A stretch of 16,367 bases of DNA from an uncultured Planctomycetaceae bacterium (GCA_937952455.1 CALFYU010000110.1:1-16367); one strand, 5' to 3'. Shown: positions 1 to 7,548, numbered from the stretch's first letter. Notes: a model not told the origin generated them from the sequence alone. Numbers and translations: made by a program.

Positions 1-10
1 AAAACAGCAT

Positions 11-39
11 TGCTGGATGAAAACGGCGTTTTTCCAGCA
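11..39. repeat. Imperfect hairpin
   Basis: TGCTGGA (11-17) pairs with TCCAGCA (33-39), and inside it AAAAC (20-24) pairs with GTTTT (28-32) around a GGC loop, with TG at 18-19 left unpaired. No T-run follows the stem, so it is not a convincing intrinsic terminator. It may be the end of a transcription unit outside the window or a structured intergenic element. Confidence 0.4.
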
Positions 40-176
40 GAATTCCCGATTTTCGGCGTGCCTAGGTGTTTCCGTTCGCGCTGTGGACAAGCAGGCTGAC
101 AGGCGACCGACCAGCGAAGGGTACCGCTCACTCCTCGGTAACTAGACGCTGCCGTGCGCCGACGATTCACTGACGA

Positions 177-428
177 CTAACTCCGCGTTGTGATTAAACG
201 GATTGACCAGGCAAGCATCACCGCCATGACGGCGGCCAGGCCGTAAGCCAAGCGACGCACGCGACCGGGCGCGGGCGATTCGCCTGCGACATGCGCTCGG
301 AGCAGATCGTCGTGGGCAGAGACGGGAGTGAGGTTTGCCTTGCGCCGCAAGCGGAGCCGGCGATAAGCATGTTTCCATTGCGATTTGACGTCCCGTCGTC
401 TTTGTTTGCCAAAGAATGTAAACGACAT
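177..428 (-). CDS. Small basic single-pass membrane protein, unknown function
   Basis: I do not recognise this 83-residue product. The case for a real gene is a near-ideal Shine-Dalgarno on the minus strand, GGAGGA at 435-440, six bases before the ATG at 428-426. The N-terminal half is very basic (KQRRRD, RRLRLRRK), and the C-terminus carries one hydrophobic stretch (about residues 61-78, LAYGLAAVMAVMLAWSI) followed by a short polar tail. That would make a tail-anchored or C-terminally anchored protein with a cytosolic basic part. It is transcribed divergently from the zinc-ribbon/PH-domain gene at 813. Overlapping longer frames on the same strand have no ribosome binding site and look like chance. 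It could still be spurious. Confidence 0.5.
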   Translation of the reverse strand: MSFTFFGKQRRRDVKSQWKHAYRRLRLRRKANLTPVSAHDDLLRAHVAGESPAPGRVRRLAYGLAAVMAVMLAWSIRLITTRS

Positions 429-812
429 GTGCTCTCCTCCAAATACGAGCGGTCGAGATCAGGAACTGCAAGAATCCGCCGGTTGACGTGATGACTCAGC
501 CGTTCCATCGCCTGCCTGAGTCGTTGCGACCTGATGCAAGTCCTATGCCGTCCGCGTATCTGTGGTGAGAGTTGCTGGTTTGCGAGAGGAGTTGCCCTCC
601 CTGAGCGAGCAGGTCGGGGGCCCCCGGCAAACAGCGTTCCCTTACCGATTGTTTTCCCGCCGCGCTGATCGCTGCGCGACCAATTTCCATGCCAAACGCG
701 GCGATAAATCCAGTGAATGACAGGGATTCCGCGAATCGGCACATCGGTTGCTCTAAGCGATCTGACACAAACCCGGCCGCCAAATTCTTGTCCGGAACCA
801 AAGGAGACTCCG
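429..812. other. Divergent intergenic region
   Basis: This 384-base gap lies between the divergent small membrane ORF and the PH-domain gene. It holds the ribosome binding sites of both (435-440 on minus, 801-806 on plus) and a perfect 12-base palindrome, CGGGGGCCCCCG, at 615-626. I saw no promoter with both good -35 and -10 boxes. Open frames crossing it lack ribosome binding sites and have no recognisable composition. Confidence 0.5.
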
Positions 813-1520
813 ATGAAAATCGCGGATAATCTGGTCTATCAATGTCCGCATTGCCACGCCGTGATGGAGATTGAGCCTCAACTCGTGGGCGAGCATGTCA
901 CCTGCGTCAATTGTCAGAAGCCGTTCGAAGCGGCCGCTTCGCAATCGGTGCCGATCGCTGAGTCACCCGCCGCAAAGTCTAGGCGGACGGAACATCACCC
1001 AGTGGTCGATGCTCCGGCCGACGAAGAACGCGAACTGCAGACGCTTCATCCGGCGATGTTTCGCAATCACCCATTCTGGTACACGTTTCTGATTCTGATG
1101 CTGGCGTGCGGTTTGACGGGTGTGGGGCTTGTCTTTGCTCGTCAGGCGAACATGGATCTCAGTGCTCTGGAGATTCCCGATTCGCCGCTCTTGGAGGGGA
1201 ACATATTGCTGTGGACGAGAAATGTATTAATCGTCGTCAGCGCGGTTGCCTATCTCATCTGGCGGGTGAAGACATGGTTCATCACGTTGAGGATAACCAG
1301 CGAACGAACCATTTATCAGCAGGGGCTGATTGCGAGGTCGACATCGGAGGTGCGGCACGACGACGTGCGAAATCTACAGATCGACCAGTCATTGCTGGAA
1401 CGCCTGCTCGACGTCGGTTCGATCGCCATCTCCAGTGCCGGGCAGGATGATTGTGAAATTCGGGCCCACGGGATCCCTGATCCCAGCGGAATTGTCGAAG
1501 CCATCCGCATGCGGCAATAG
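813..1520 (+). CDS. Zinc-ribbon and bacterial PH-domain (YdbS/DUF304-like) membrane protein
   Basis: The product has 235 residues. It begins with a zinc ribbon: two CxxC pairs, C11/C14 (CPHC) and C32/C35 (CVNC), which should bind one zinc. A polar linker follows, then two membrane segments at about residues 87-108 and 128-148. The C-terminal part (about 150-235) resembles the bacterial PH domain bPH_2, with the pattern ITSERTIYQQGLIARSTSEV and a predicted beta-rich fold facing the cytosol. The start is the ATG at 813, chosen because AAGGAG sits at 801-806. An in-frame ATG at 717 would add 32 residues with no ribosome binding site and would push the zinc ribbon away from the N-terminus. The family is common in bacteria but its role is not well defined. 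The permease gene starts 100 bases downstream. Confidence 0.85.
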   Translation: MKIADNLVYQCPHCHAVMEIEPQLVGEHVTCVNCQKPFEAAASQSVPIAESPAAKSRRTEHHPVVDAPADEERELQTLHPAMFRNHPFWYTFLILMLACGLTGVGLVFARQANMDLSALEIPDSPLLEGNILLWTRNVLIVVSAVAYLIWRVKTWFITLRITSERTIYQQGLIARSTSEVRHDDVRNLQIDQSLLERLLDVGSIAISSAGQDDCEIRAHGIPDPSGIVEAIRMRQ

Positions 1521-1620
1521 TAGGTGACATCAATCGTGTGAAAACCAGGAAGAAAGTCATTTCCGGCGGCGACTGAGCAAGTTGCCGGCCGGCCGCGGCG
1601 GGGGCCAAGAGGAATCGAAC

Positions 1621-3597
1621 ATGTCGGAAAAGAAGCGAGACACCCGGCCGTCGCAGCGACTGTTCACGTTGCTGGCGTTTGCGCTGGCGATTGGTGCCCT
1701 GTATTGGGCCAAGGACGTCTTATTGCCTCTCTCCCTGGCTGTGTTGCTCAGCTTCATCTTGTCGCCAATGGTGATGCGCATCTAGAGATTCGGTGTCGGT
1801 CGGAGCGCGGCCGTCGTGATTGTTTGCGCGATTGCCTTCTCTGCCATCGGCAGCGGGGGGTGGCTGGCGACGAATCAGATCGTGGAATTGAGCAGCCGCT
1901 TGCCGGATTACAAGGACAACTTGATCGCCAAGATCAGAAACGTGCGGCACGGCACGGGCGACAAGTTGGAAAAGGCGCAGCAAGCTCTGGAGGATATTGG
2001 CGCGGAACTTTCTAAAGACGAGAAAGACGAGGAAGACAAGGGGCTTACCCAAAGTGAAAAGCCGCGGCCAACGTTAGGCAAAGAAAAAGAATGGCTGGCG
2101 TGGCTCAATCCACAGTCGCAGATGAAGCCGGAGGAGGATGAGGAGGCGGTGGCCGTTAAGGTGGTGGAAATGCCCCCCTCGCCGCTGAATCAGATTCAAA
2201 CCTGGCTGGGACCATTGGTTGCGCCGCTTTCCACGGCGGGGATGGTGGTCGTGTTGGTCATTTTTATATTGGTCATGCGTGAGGACCTGCGCAACCGCGT
2301 GGTGCACCTGCTGGGCACGTCACGATTGTATGCGACGACTGAGGCGATCGAGGACGCCGCCGAACGGCTCAGCCGGTATTTGCGGATGCAGTTGCTGATC
2401 AACGTGATTTATGGTGTGGTCGTCGGCGTTGGGCTGTCGATCATCGGAATCCCCAATGCCATGTTGTGGGGCGTACTGGGAACGCTGTTGCGCTTTTTGC
2501 CGTACGTCGGCCCGTGGATTGCGGCGGCCATGCCGATCACATTGGCGCTAGCGGTCACGAAAGGCTGGTCGCAGCCGCTGATGGTGATTACCCTGTTCGT
2601 CGTGCTGGAACTGATCGTGAACAACGTGCTCGAACCATGGCTGTACGGCAGCAGCATCGGCGTCTCCTCGCTAGGCGTGATCATAGCCGCGATTTTTTGG
2701 ACGTGGCTGTGGGGACCGATCGGTTTAGTCTTGGCGATGCCGCTGACAGTCTGCCTGGTCGTTCTGGGCAAGTACTTCCCCCAACTGCAATTCCTGCCGG
2801 TGTTATTAGGAGATCAATCTGCCTTGCAACCGTACGAGCACCTGTACCAGCGGCTGCTGACGTCCGACGACCATGAGGCGGCCAAGATTTCCGAACGCTA
2901 TCTGGAATCGTCGACAGTCACCGAGTTTTATGACGAAGTCCTAGTCCCCGCATTGCACCTGGCTGAGCGCGATCGGCATGCCGACCGTCTGAGTGAACAA
3001 CAGGAGTCCGTGCTCAACGAATCTGCTCGGGAACTCGTGGATGACTTGGGAGAGCGCGTTGCAAGAAAAATCGACATGGTCCACACAGACAATCTGGAGG
3101 CCGGGAGCTTGCCTGTTGCAGCGAACACAGTCCTTTGCATTCCCGTGCGCGACATGGCAGACGAAACCTCTGCCATCATGCTTGGTCAGTTGTTGCAGAC
3201 CGAGGGCTTCTCGATCGATTTAGTCTCGTCCGAGACGCTCGCCGGCGAAACGATCGACCAAGTGCAAGGCGACGCTTGCCGGATCGCATTTTTGGTCATG
3301 ATGCCACCGCTGGGGACAAAGCGGGGGCGGTATCTCTGCAAACGGCTTCGACAGCGTTGCCCCGATTTGAGAATTGTGGCCGTTGTGCTGCACGGCTCAC
3401 GGTTGAAAAAGCTGCAACAACGGCTGATCGACGCCGGGGCGGACCGCGTTGTTACCAGTTTGCAGGCGGCCGTCGTCGAAGGCCGGCAAACGCAATCCGC
3501 ATTGCTGTATACAAAACCGAAGCACGTCCCCGCAAACACTATCCCTGAAGCAAAGAAAAGTGATGTTGAATACGAACCCCTGCCATCGCATGAATGA
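1621..3597 (+). pseudogene. AI-2E family transporter interrupted by an in-frame TAG, with C-terminal B12-binding-like domain
   Basis: Read through the stop at 1783-1785, this frame encodes 658 residues. ATG 1621 is preceded by AGAGGA. Residues 15-50 form the first two membrane helices of an AI-2E permease, and the frame continues after the stop with RFGVGRSAAVVI, the expected next segment. A long acidic loop follows (about 125-190), then the rest of the permease including PYVGPWIAAAMP and the LEPWLYGSSIGVSSLGVI signature. About residues 405-485 are helical, and about 500-620 resemble a Rossmann-type B12-binding domain that lacks the cobalt-ligating histidine. Family members are inner-membrane transporters; few have proven substrates. 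The stop removes helices 1 and 2 from any product started at the GTG at 1816, which would have 593 residues. All 593 downstream codons are open, so this is either a recent mutation, a sequencing error, or a gene with readthrough. Confidence 0.8.
1783..1785 (+). other. Premature amber codon within the permease frame
   Basis: Codon 55 of the permease is TAG. In the context ATC TAG AGA TTC, a single G-to-T change from GAG would create it and would restore Glu-Arg-Phe, a charged stretch fitting the cytosolic loop after helix 2. No frameshift is needed on either side. Confidence 0.85.
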
Positions 3598-3648
3598 TAC
3601 ACGCACAATCCGGCAGGCAGGCTGCCAAGACGTGTATTATCCCAAAAC

Positions 3649-3676
3649 GAAAATCCCGACCATTGGTCGATTTTCT
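3649..3676. terminator. Candidate intrinsic terminator after the AI-2E permease
   Basis: GAAAAT (3649-3654) pairs with ATTTTC (3670-3675), and CGACC (3657-3661) pairs with GGTCG (3665-3669) around an ATT loop, leaving a CC bulge. It lies 51 bases after the permease stop. Being A-rich on one side and T-rich on the other it could work in either direction, but the T-run is short. Confidence 0.5.
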
Positions 3677-3841
3677 ATGGACTTTCGGCGATTGGCATGC
3701 AATCTGCTCTGGAAGAGTCTCGGCAATATTTACTGGTCCTCATGTCACGACTCACAGGGTTATTGTCGGTTCGATGCCTGAACCGTATGCGGAGATGCGA
3801 CATGAACGGGGGAGGACCATCCGATACTTCGATACCCCACG

Positions 3842-4318
3842 ATGACTACAATGATGACGCAAACTCGACATTTTCCTAAGCCAAGAACGATTGCCGCGAT
3901 TCGTGAACTCGTGGCGATCAACATCGCCAGCTCGGATAGCTTGACGCAAGCATCCGGGAAGATTTCTGATAGCCGCCTGCGGTCAGCGTTTACGGAATTG
4001 GCACTTGAGCGTCGTCGGCAAGCCGCGGACTTGAATCAGCTCATTTTTCCAGAAGGTGACGGCAGTCGCTTTACGAGTAGCAGCCCCAGCCGCGTCCATC
4101 GGGCAATCATGGCTTGCATCGACAAACTCGACGACGGCCTCGTCGCCGTCTTAGCGGAAGTCGTGCGGGGCGAAGTTTATATTCGATCAAAATATGAATG
4201 CGCACTGAGCCACATCGGCCAGGAAAAGGTATTGGACGTACTTCGTCGGCATTACGGGGCCGTCAAAAAATCCTACCACCGAATCCACTCGCTCTTTTCG
4301 GACTTCTCGGCGCAGTGA
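3842..4318 (+). CDS. DUF2383 (PA2169-type) four-helix-bundle protein
   Basis: This 158-residue product matches the DUF2383 pattern: ELVAINIASSDSLTQASGKISD near residues 21-42, then SAFTELALERRRQAADLNQLI, a GDG linker, HRAIMACIDKL, and a final pair of helices including VRGEVYIRSKYE. The family folds as a ferritin-like helical bundle and is often linked to stress or stationary phase, but its biochemical role is not settled. The start is uncertain: ATG 3842 gives the longest form, ATGs at 3851 and 3854 are close by, and no good ribosome binding site precedes any of them (GGGGGAGG at 3808-3815 is too far upstream). An in-frame TGA at 3803 rules out a much longer N-terminus. Company with GlsB-type and other stress-type genes downstream is suggestive only. 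Confidence 0.8.
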   Translation: MTTMMTQTRHFPKPRTIAAIRELVAINIASSDSLTQASGKISDSRLRSAFTELALERRRQAADLNQLIFPEGDGSRFTSSSPSRVHRAIMACIDKLDDGLVAVLAEVVRGEVYIRSKYECALSHIGQEKVLDVLRRHYGAVKKSYHRIHSLFSDFSAQ

Positions 4319-4360
4319 TCGCCAGGGTGTCCATTACCATCGGGACAGGAATTTACGTAC

Positions 4361-4537
4361 ATGAAGTTGGTGCGCATCACAACCATGTTGTTGCTGCAGG
4401 CGGGTCAGCTGACGCTCAGTTGCAGCGACGGCGAGATCTGGAGCGTCGGACTCGTCGCTTCACTCTGCGGTCTCGTCCCGGAGTGGTATCGTCTGGCCGC
4501 GCGGATTGCGCAACTGGGGTTGGTCCCGCCGCCGTAA
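4361..4537 (+). CDS. Small ORF, 58 residues, possible exported peptide
   Basis: I do not recognise this product. ATG 4361 has AGGA at 4347-4350, ten bases upstream, a weak to moderate site. The N-terminus looks like a signal sequence: a basic start (MKLVRITTM), a short hydrophobic run (LLLQAG) and a Cys at residue 21, but the bases around that Cys do not form a proper lipobox. The rest contains WSVGLVASLCGLVPEWYRLAARIAQLG, read as a hydrophobic, amphipathic stretch ending in three prolines. Third codon positions are strongly GC-rich, as in the neighbouring genes. It starts 42 bases after the DUF2383 stop, on the same strand, and may be co-transcribed. A chance frame remains possible. Confidence 0.4.
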   Translation: MKLVRITTMLLLQAGQLTLSCSDGEIWSVGLVASLCGLVPEWYRLAARIAQLGLVPPP

Positions 4538-4586
4538 GTCGCCAGTGAGACCGAAGCGATGAACAAATAATTTCAAGGGGAAGAAG

Positions 4587-4668
4587 GGCAGGGCCGCCAA
4601 CCAAGCCGGCACGAGTTGCTATAATTCATTATAAGCAACCGTGCCGGTCTTGGGTTGGTGCCCGCCCA
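4587..4668. repeat. Long imperfect palindrome upstream of the GlsB-like gene
   Basis: CCAACCAAGCCGGCACG (4598-4614) mirrors the stretch GTGCCGGTCTTGGGTTGG (4641-4658) with two one-base bulges. Inside, GTTGCTATAA (4615-4624) mirrors TTATAAGCAAC (4629-4639). Weaker complementarity continues outward between GGGC/GGGCC near 4587 and GCCCGCCC near 4668. The centre is AT-rich and reads TATAAT on both strands (4620-4625 plus, 4628-4633 minus). No T-run follows. It could be a MITE-like insertion, a structured leader of the downstream gene, or a bidirectional promoter or operator. Confidence 0.7.
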
Positions 4669-4724
4669 CCGGTCATCAACGTTGTAAAACAATCAACACG
4701 TCGCACGTTTAGGGGGGAGCGCTG

Positions 4725-5006
4725 ATGACGATCTGGGAATTCTTGTTGTTGTTGCTCATCGCCGGGATCTGTGGGGGACTGGCACAATCATTAAGCGGAT
4801 ACTCCCGCGGCGGGTGCTTGGTCTCGATTGTGCTCGGCTTCATTGGTGCGTTGTTGGGCACATGGATGGCCCGCGCAAGCGGTTTGCCGGAGTTGTTCAC
4901 GGTGCAAATCGGCGGTGAGGACTTTCCCATCATCTGGTCGATCATCGGTGGCGCACTGTTTGCCGCCGTGCTCGGTTTGCTGACCCGACGAAGACCGTTG
5001 GATTAA
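4725..5006 (+). CDS. GlsB/YeaQ/YmgE family (transglycosylase-associated) membrane protein
   Basis: This 93-residue protein is a small inner-membrane protein of the PF04226 type. It has three hydrophobic segments, about residues 5-22, 31-49 and 69-86, with a conserved GGLAQ motif after the first and GGALFAAVLGLL in the last. A short basic tail (TRRRP) follows. The family is named from an old and weak link to transglycosylases; members such as GlsB and YmgE are induced by stress, and a molecular function has not been shown. ATG 4725 is preceded by GGGGGGAG at 4712-4719. The next gene starts 18 bases after its stop, so the two probably form one operon. The palindrome at 4587-4668 lies just upstream. 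Confidence 0.85.
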   Translation: MTIWEFLLLLLIAGICGGLAQSLSGYSRGGCLVSIVLGFIGALLGTWMARASGLPELFTVQIGGEDFPIIWSIIGGALFAAVLGLLTRRRPLD

Positions 5007-5024
5007 CGAGGGAGATTGTACGTC

Positions 5025-5453
5025 ATGAGTGCCAAAACGGAACAACTCGAACACCGCGTCGAAGAACTCGAAAAGCAGTTGCAAAATCGTCCGCAGCGAC
5101 GTTCCGTACGGAAACGGTCGAAACGCGAAATCGCCGGATGGCCGCTGTACGATATCGCGATCGGTCCGGACTGGGACGCGGGGGAACGCCGCGGCAGCGC
5201 CAAAGGGATTCTTGCCGTGGGCGACATCGCGACCGGTGCCGTCGCTGTCGGCGGAATTGCACAAGGGGGCATCGCCATCGGCGGATTGGCGTGCGGCCTT
5301 TTGAGTCTTGGCGGCTGCGCCTTCGGCCTATTAGGCGTCATCGGCGGCGTGGCCGTCGGCGGATTTGCCTACGGGGGCGTGGCCATCGGGTTGAAGGCGA
5401 TTGGGGGCGCAGCGATTGGGACGAACTGGTTTGACGCGCCCGCCGGCGGATGA
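5025..5453 (+). CDS. Coiled-coil protein with Gly-Gly-x-Ala-x pentad repeats
   Basis: The product has 142 residues. Residues 4-21 (TEQLEHRVEELEKQLQN) form a short heptad coiled coil. A very basic linker follows (RRSVRKRSKR). From residue 61 to 131 the chain is made of five-residue units close to G-G-[I/L/V/F]-A-[hydrophobic]: nine in a row, one extra Ile, then five more. Such a period suggests a solenoid, perhaps related in shape to pentapeptide-repeat proteins, or a membrane-associated glycine-zipper stack; the repeat is hydrophobic enough for either. Similar uncharacterised proteins exist in several phyla. ATG 5025 is chosen because GAGGGAG sits at 5008-5014; a TTG nine bases earlier is less likely. 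It probably shares a transcript with the GlsB-like gene. Confidence 0.75.
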   Translation: MSAKTEQLEHRVEELEKQLQNRPQRRSVRKRSKREIAGWPLYDIAIGPDWDAGERRGSAKGILAVGDIATGAVAVGGIAQGGIAIGGLACGLLSLGGCAFGLLGVIGGVAVGGFAYGGVAIGLKAIGGAAIGTNWFDAPAGG

Positions 5454-5825
5454 GGTCTGACACGCGCCCGCGATTTCGCATCCCATCGGCCTCATGCAAC
5501 GGACACGAATTGTAGAACGTTCGATGTTCGACCGAGAACTCGGTTTGCGGTTGGCCGAACCTCGGTGAGCGTACTCAGCCAAGGTATGCTTCGTTGCTCG
5601 ATGAAGTCAACGCGCGAAACGCGCGGCAAGGTCTGTCGATTCCCGTGATTAAGTGCTTGCGATCCACGCCGCGGACCGTTAAAATGAGGCGTTCCCTTTC
5701 TGGCTCTCACTTCTGCTAATGCGTTGACTTCTTCCGCGCCGGGTACGGGTCGCGGTTTCATCTGCTCATTTCTCGACTTCAGCAAGAAGTCTTCTGGTTT
5801 TATCCTTTCTTAAGAGGAGAACTCG
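5454..5825. other. Intergenic region and leader of the DUF1559 gene
   Basis: This 372-base stretch has no convincing gene; minus-strand frames crossing it have no ribosome binding site. It contains a promoter candidate (5657-5685), two short perfect palindromes, GAACGTTC at 5515-5522 and CCGAGAACTCGG at 5533-5544, and AGAGGAGA at 5813-5820 as the ribosome binding site of the next gene. Confidence 0.5.
5657..5685 (+). promoter_or_regulatory. Sigma70-type promoter candidate for the DUF1559 gene
   Basis: TTGCGA (5657-5662) and TAAAAT (5680-5685) are separated by 17 bases, the ideal spacing. Transcription would begin near 5692, giving a leader of about 134 bases. Confidence 0.4.
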
Positions 5826-6935
5826 ATGAAACGTCTTCAGCAACGGCAACGAGGGTTTACGCTGATCGAGTTATTGGTGGTTATTGCCATCATCGCGATT
5901 TTGATCGCCTTGCTTCTGCCAGCGGTCCAGCAGGCGCGCGAAGCCGCGCGGCGCACACAATGCCGTAATAATCTCAAGCAAATCGGCCTGGCGTTGCACA
6001 ACTATCATGATCAGCATCTAACTTTCCCGCCGGCGTTCAATGTCGACGCGACTCTCGGCGCCGGAATTACCGGCACGCCGAATATGTCGGCCTGGACGCT
6101 TTCGATTTTGCCGTTCATTGACCAGGGAAATATTTCTGCGAACATTTCTTCTTCCTCGACGACCGGCGGGGGCGGACTGGTCGTGGTCGGCGGCACCGAC
6201 AATACGCAAGCCTCCACGCAGATTCCGGGATACGTTTGTCCCTCGGTCCCGCGTTCGGGCAGCACCACCAACCGCGTGGGATTTGCGGCTGGCTCGACGA
6301 TTCCGGTCGCGGGAGCGCCGGCGGGGGCCGATTTGTTTTTGCAGGCCGCTCCGCTGGACTATATCTCCTTCCGGGGGATCGGCGATGACATCGGCGCGGC
6401 CGTCAGCGGCAGCACGAGCATTTCCAGTGCCGGCAACCAGGGAGCGATGTTCGGCGGAACGCTGGTCGCCAACAGCGGTCAAGTCGTGCTCATCGCCGAC
6501 GGGCTAAACCGCATTCGTGACATCGCCGACGGGACGTCGAATACGATCATGGTCTCCGAACACGCGCTGCGGGAAACGCTCTACCGCGGCGGCCGGCCAT
6601 CGACGGTTGATACGGCTCCCTCTTACTCCGCGGGGAGCTGGGGCCTGTTCGGCGCCGGGTCGTCGTCTGTGCTTGGCGTTCCCTTCGGTGGTCCCGGTGA
6701 CGCCCTGCCGCCCGGAGCTTCCGGCGGATTCGACTTGGGCGGTAACTGCGTCGTCAATTGCACCAATGCCGTTGATGAAGGCTATGACGTGGCGGGGCCG
6801 TACTCATTCCACACGGGTGTGGCACTGACACTCAATGCCGACGGCTCGGTGTCCAGCGTCAATGACAGTATTGACATTATCGTCTTCGGCGGTCGAGTGA
6901 CCCGCGCCGGCGGAGAGATCGTCTCGACCGACTGA
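5826..6935 (+). CDS. DUF1559 domain protein with prepilin-type N-terminus
   Basis: The 369-residue product starts with a type IV prepilin-like signal: a basic leader, cleavage expected between Gly10 and Phe11, the conserved Glu at +5 (E15), then a hydrophobic helix to about residue 36. The segment after it (AREAARRTQCRNNLKQIGLALHNYHD) is the hallmark of DUF1559 proteins. Near the C-terminus, FHTGVALTLNADGS fits the H-x9-DG motif of the family. The middle is Gly/Ser/Thr-rich and probably beta-structured. These proteins exist in dozens of copies in planctomycete genomes; they are thought to be pseudopilin-like surface or secretion components, without proven function. AGAGGAGA at 5813-5820 supports the start. 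The gene has its own promoter candidate and a strong terminator after it. Confidence 0.95.
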   Translation: MKRLQQRQRGFTLIELLVVIAIIAILIALLLPAVQQAREAARRTQCRNNLKQIGLALHNYHDQHLTFPPAFNVDATLGAGITGTPNMSAWTLSILPFIDQGNISANISSSSTTGGGGLVVVGGTDNTQASTQIPGYVCPSVPRSGSTTNRVGFAAGSTIPVAGAPAGADLFLQAAPLDYISFRGIGDDIGAAVSGSTSISSAGNQGAMFGGTLVANSGQVVLIADGLNRIRDIADGTSNTIMVSEHALRETLYRGGRPSTVDTAPSYSAGSWGLFGAGSSSVLGVPFGGPGDALPPGASGGFDLGGNCVVNCTNAVDEGYDVAGPYSFHTGVALTLNADGSVSSVNDSIDIIVFGGRVTRAGGEIVSTD

Positions 6936-6978
6936 TCAACCATCGGGCGATCGGACAAGACTTAGGCAAATGTTTCTT

Positions 6979-7023
6979 GCGGGCCAGCCGTTACGGTACG
7001 CCGGCTGGCCCGCATTCTTTTTT
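6979..7023 (+). terminator. Intrinsic terminator after the DUF1559 gene
   Basis: A perfect 12-base-pair stem, GCGGGCCAGCCG (6979-6990) with CGGCTGGCCCGC (7002-7013), closes an 11-base loop and is followed by ATTC and six Ts (7018-7023). It lies 44 bases after the DUF1559 stop. Confidence 0.9.
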
Positions 7024-7047
7024 GTATTTCGATCGGGATTCAGTGCG

Positions 7048-7548
7048 GTGCATCAAAATTCAACCCAACGTTTTGAAAGCCAACTCCCTTCCCGCAAGGC
7101 GACGGTCAGTCGGCCCGGGCTCATTTGCGGTTTGTTCACGGCGTTGTTGTCCGCTGCGGTGGGGTGTGGTCCGGAAGCCCCGAAACCAGCGAACCCGAAG
7201 GAAGTCGTTCCAGTGACCGGAACCATTCACGTCGACGGAAAACCGACCCGGGGGGTGTCCGTGCGGCTGGTGCCTAATCCGATGCCCAGCGATCGCAAAG
7301 TGAAACTTCCCACGATCGGCAAGTCCGGCGACGAAGGCAAATTTGCCCTGACAACGTACTATCAAAACGACGGCGCACCGGTGGGCGAGTACTACATGTT
7401 ATTTGAGTGGGACCAGAATCCCGCCGGATCGCCGGAAGATTACTTCAAAGGCAGATATTCCCGCCCGTCCAAATCTCAGCCCACGCTGAGCGTCAAAGAC
7501 ACGGATGAGTCGATTGATGTGGGAATCATCGAACTCAAAGGCCCTTAG
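7048..7548 (+). CDS. Small lipoprotein with transthyretin/carboxypeptidase-regulatory-like fold
   Basis: The product has 166 residues from the GTG at 7048. A late but clear lipoprotein signal ends LLSAAVGC, so Cys40 would be lipidated after cleavage. After the Cys comes a Pro-rich linker, then VTGTIHVDGKPTRGVSVRLVP and GKFALTTYY, the pattern of a single transthyretin-like beta sandwich often seen next to DUF1559 genes in Planctomycetes. An ATG at 6970 in the same frame would place the coding start ahead of the perfect terminator stem at 6979-7013 and give a 65-residue leader, so I prefer the GTG; its ribosome binding site (GGGA at 7035-7038) is weak. The role is unknown, probably on the outer or inner membrane surface. 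It is convergent with the DUF1653 gene, stops 29 bases apart. Confidence 0.75.
   Translation: MHQNSTQRFESQLPSRKATVSRPGLICGLFTALLSAAVGCGPEAPKPANPKEVVPVTGTIHVDGKPTRGVSVRLVPNPMPSDRKVKLPTIGKSGDEGKFALTTYYQNDGAPVGEYYMLFEWDQNPAGSPEDYFKGRYSRPSKSQPTLSVKDTDESIDVGIIELKGP

Noticed and set aside
218..742. 174-residue minus-strand ORF
   Set aside because: No ribosome binding site, composition typical of a shadow frame, and it overlaps the better-supported small ORF at 177-428.
3594..3845. 83-residue plus-strand ORF between the permease and DUF2383 genes
   Set aside because: It reads through the hairpin at 3649-3676, lacks a ribosome binding site and shows no recognisable sequence.
5515..5522. GAACGTTC palindrome as a LexA site upstream of the DUF1559 gene
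   Set aside because: The spacing does not fit known LexA boxes, and the downstream gene has no link to DNA damage; an 8-base palindrome is common by chance.
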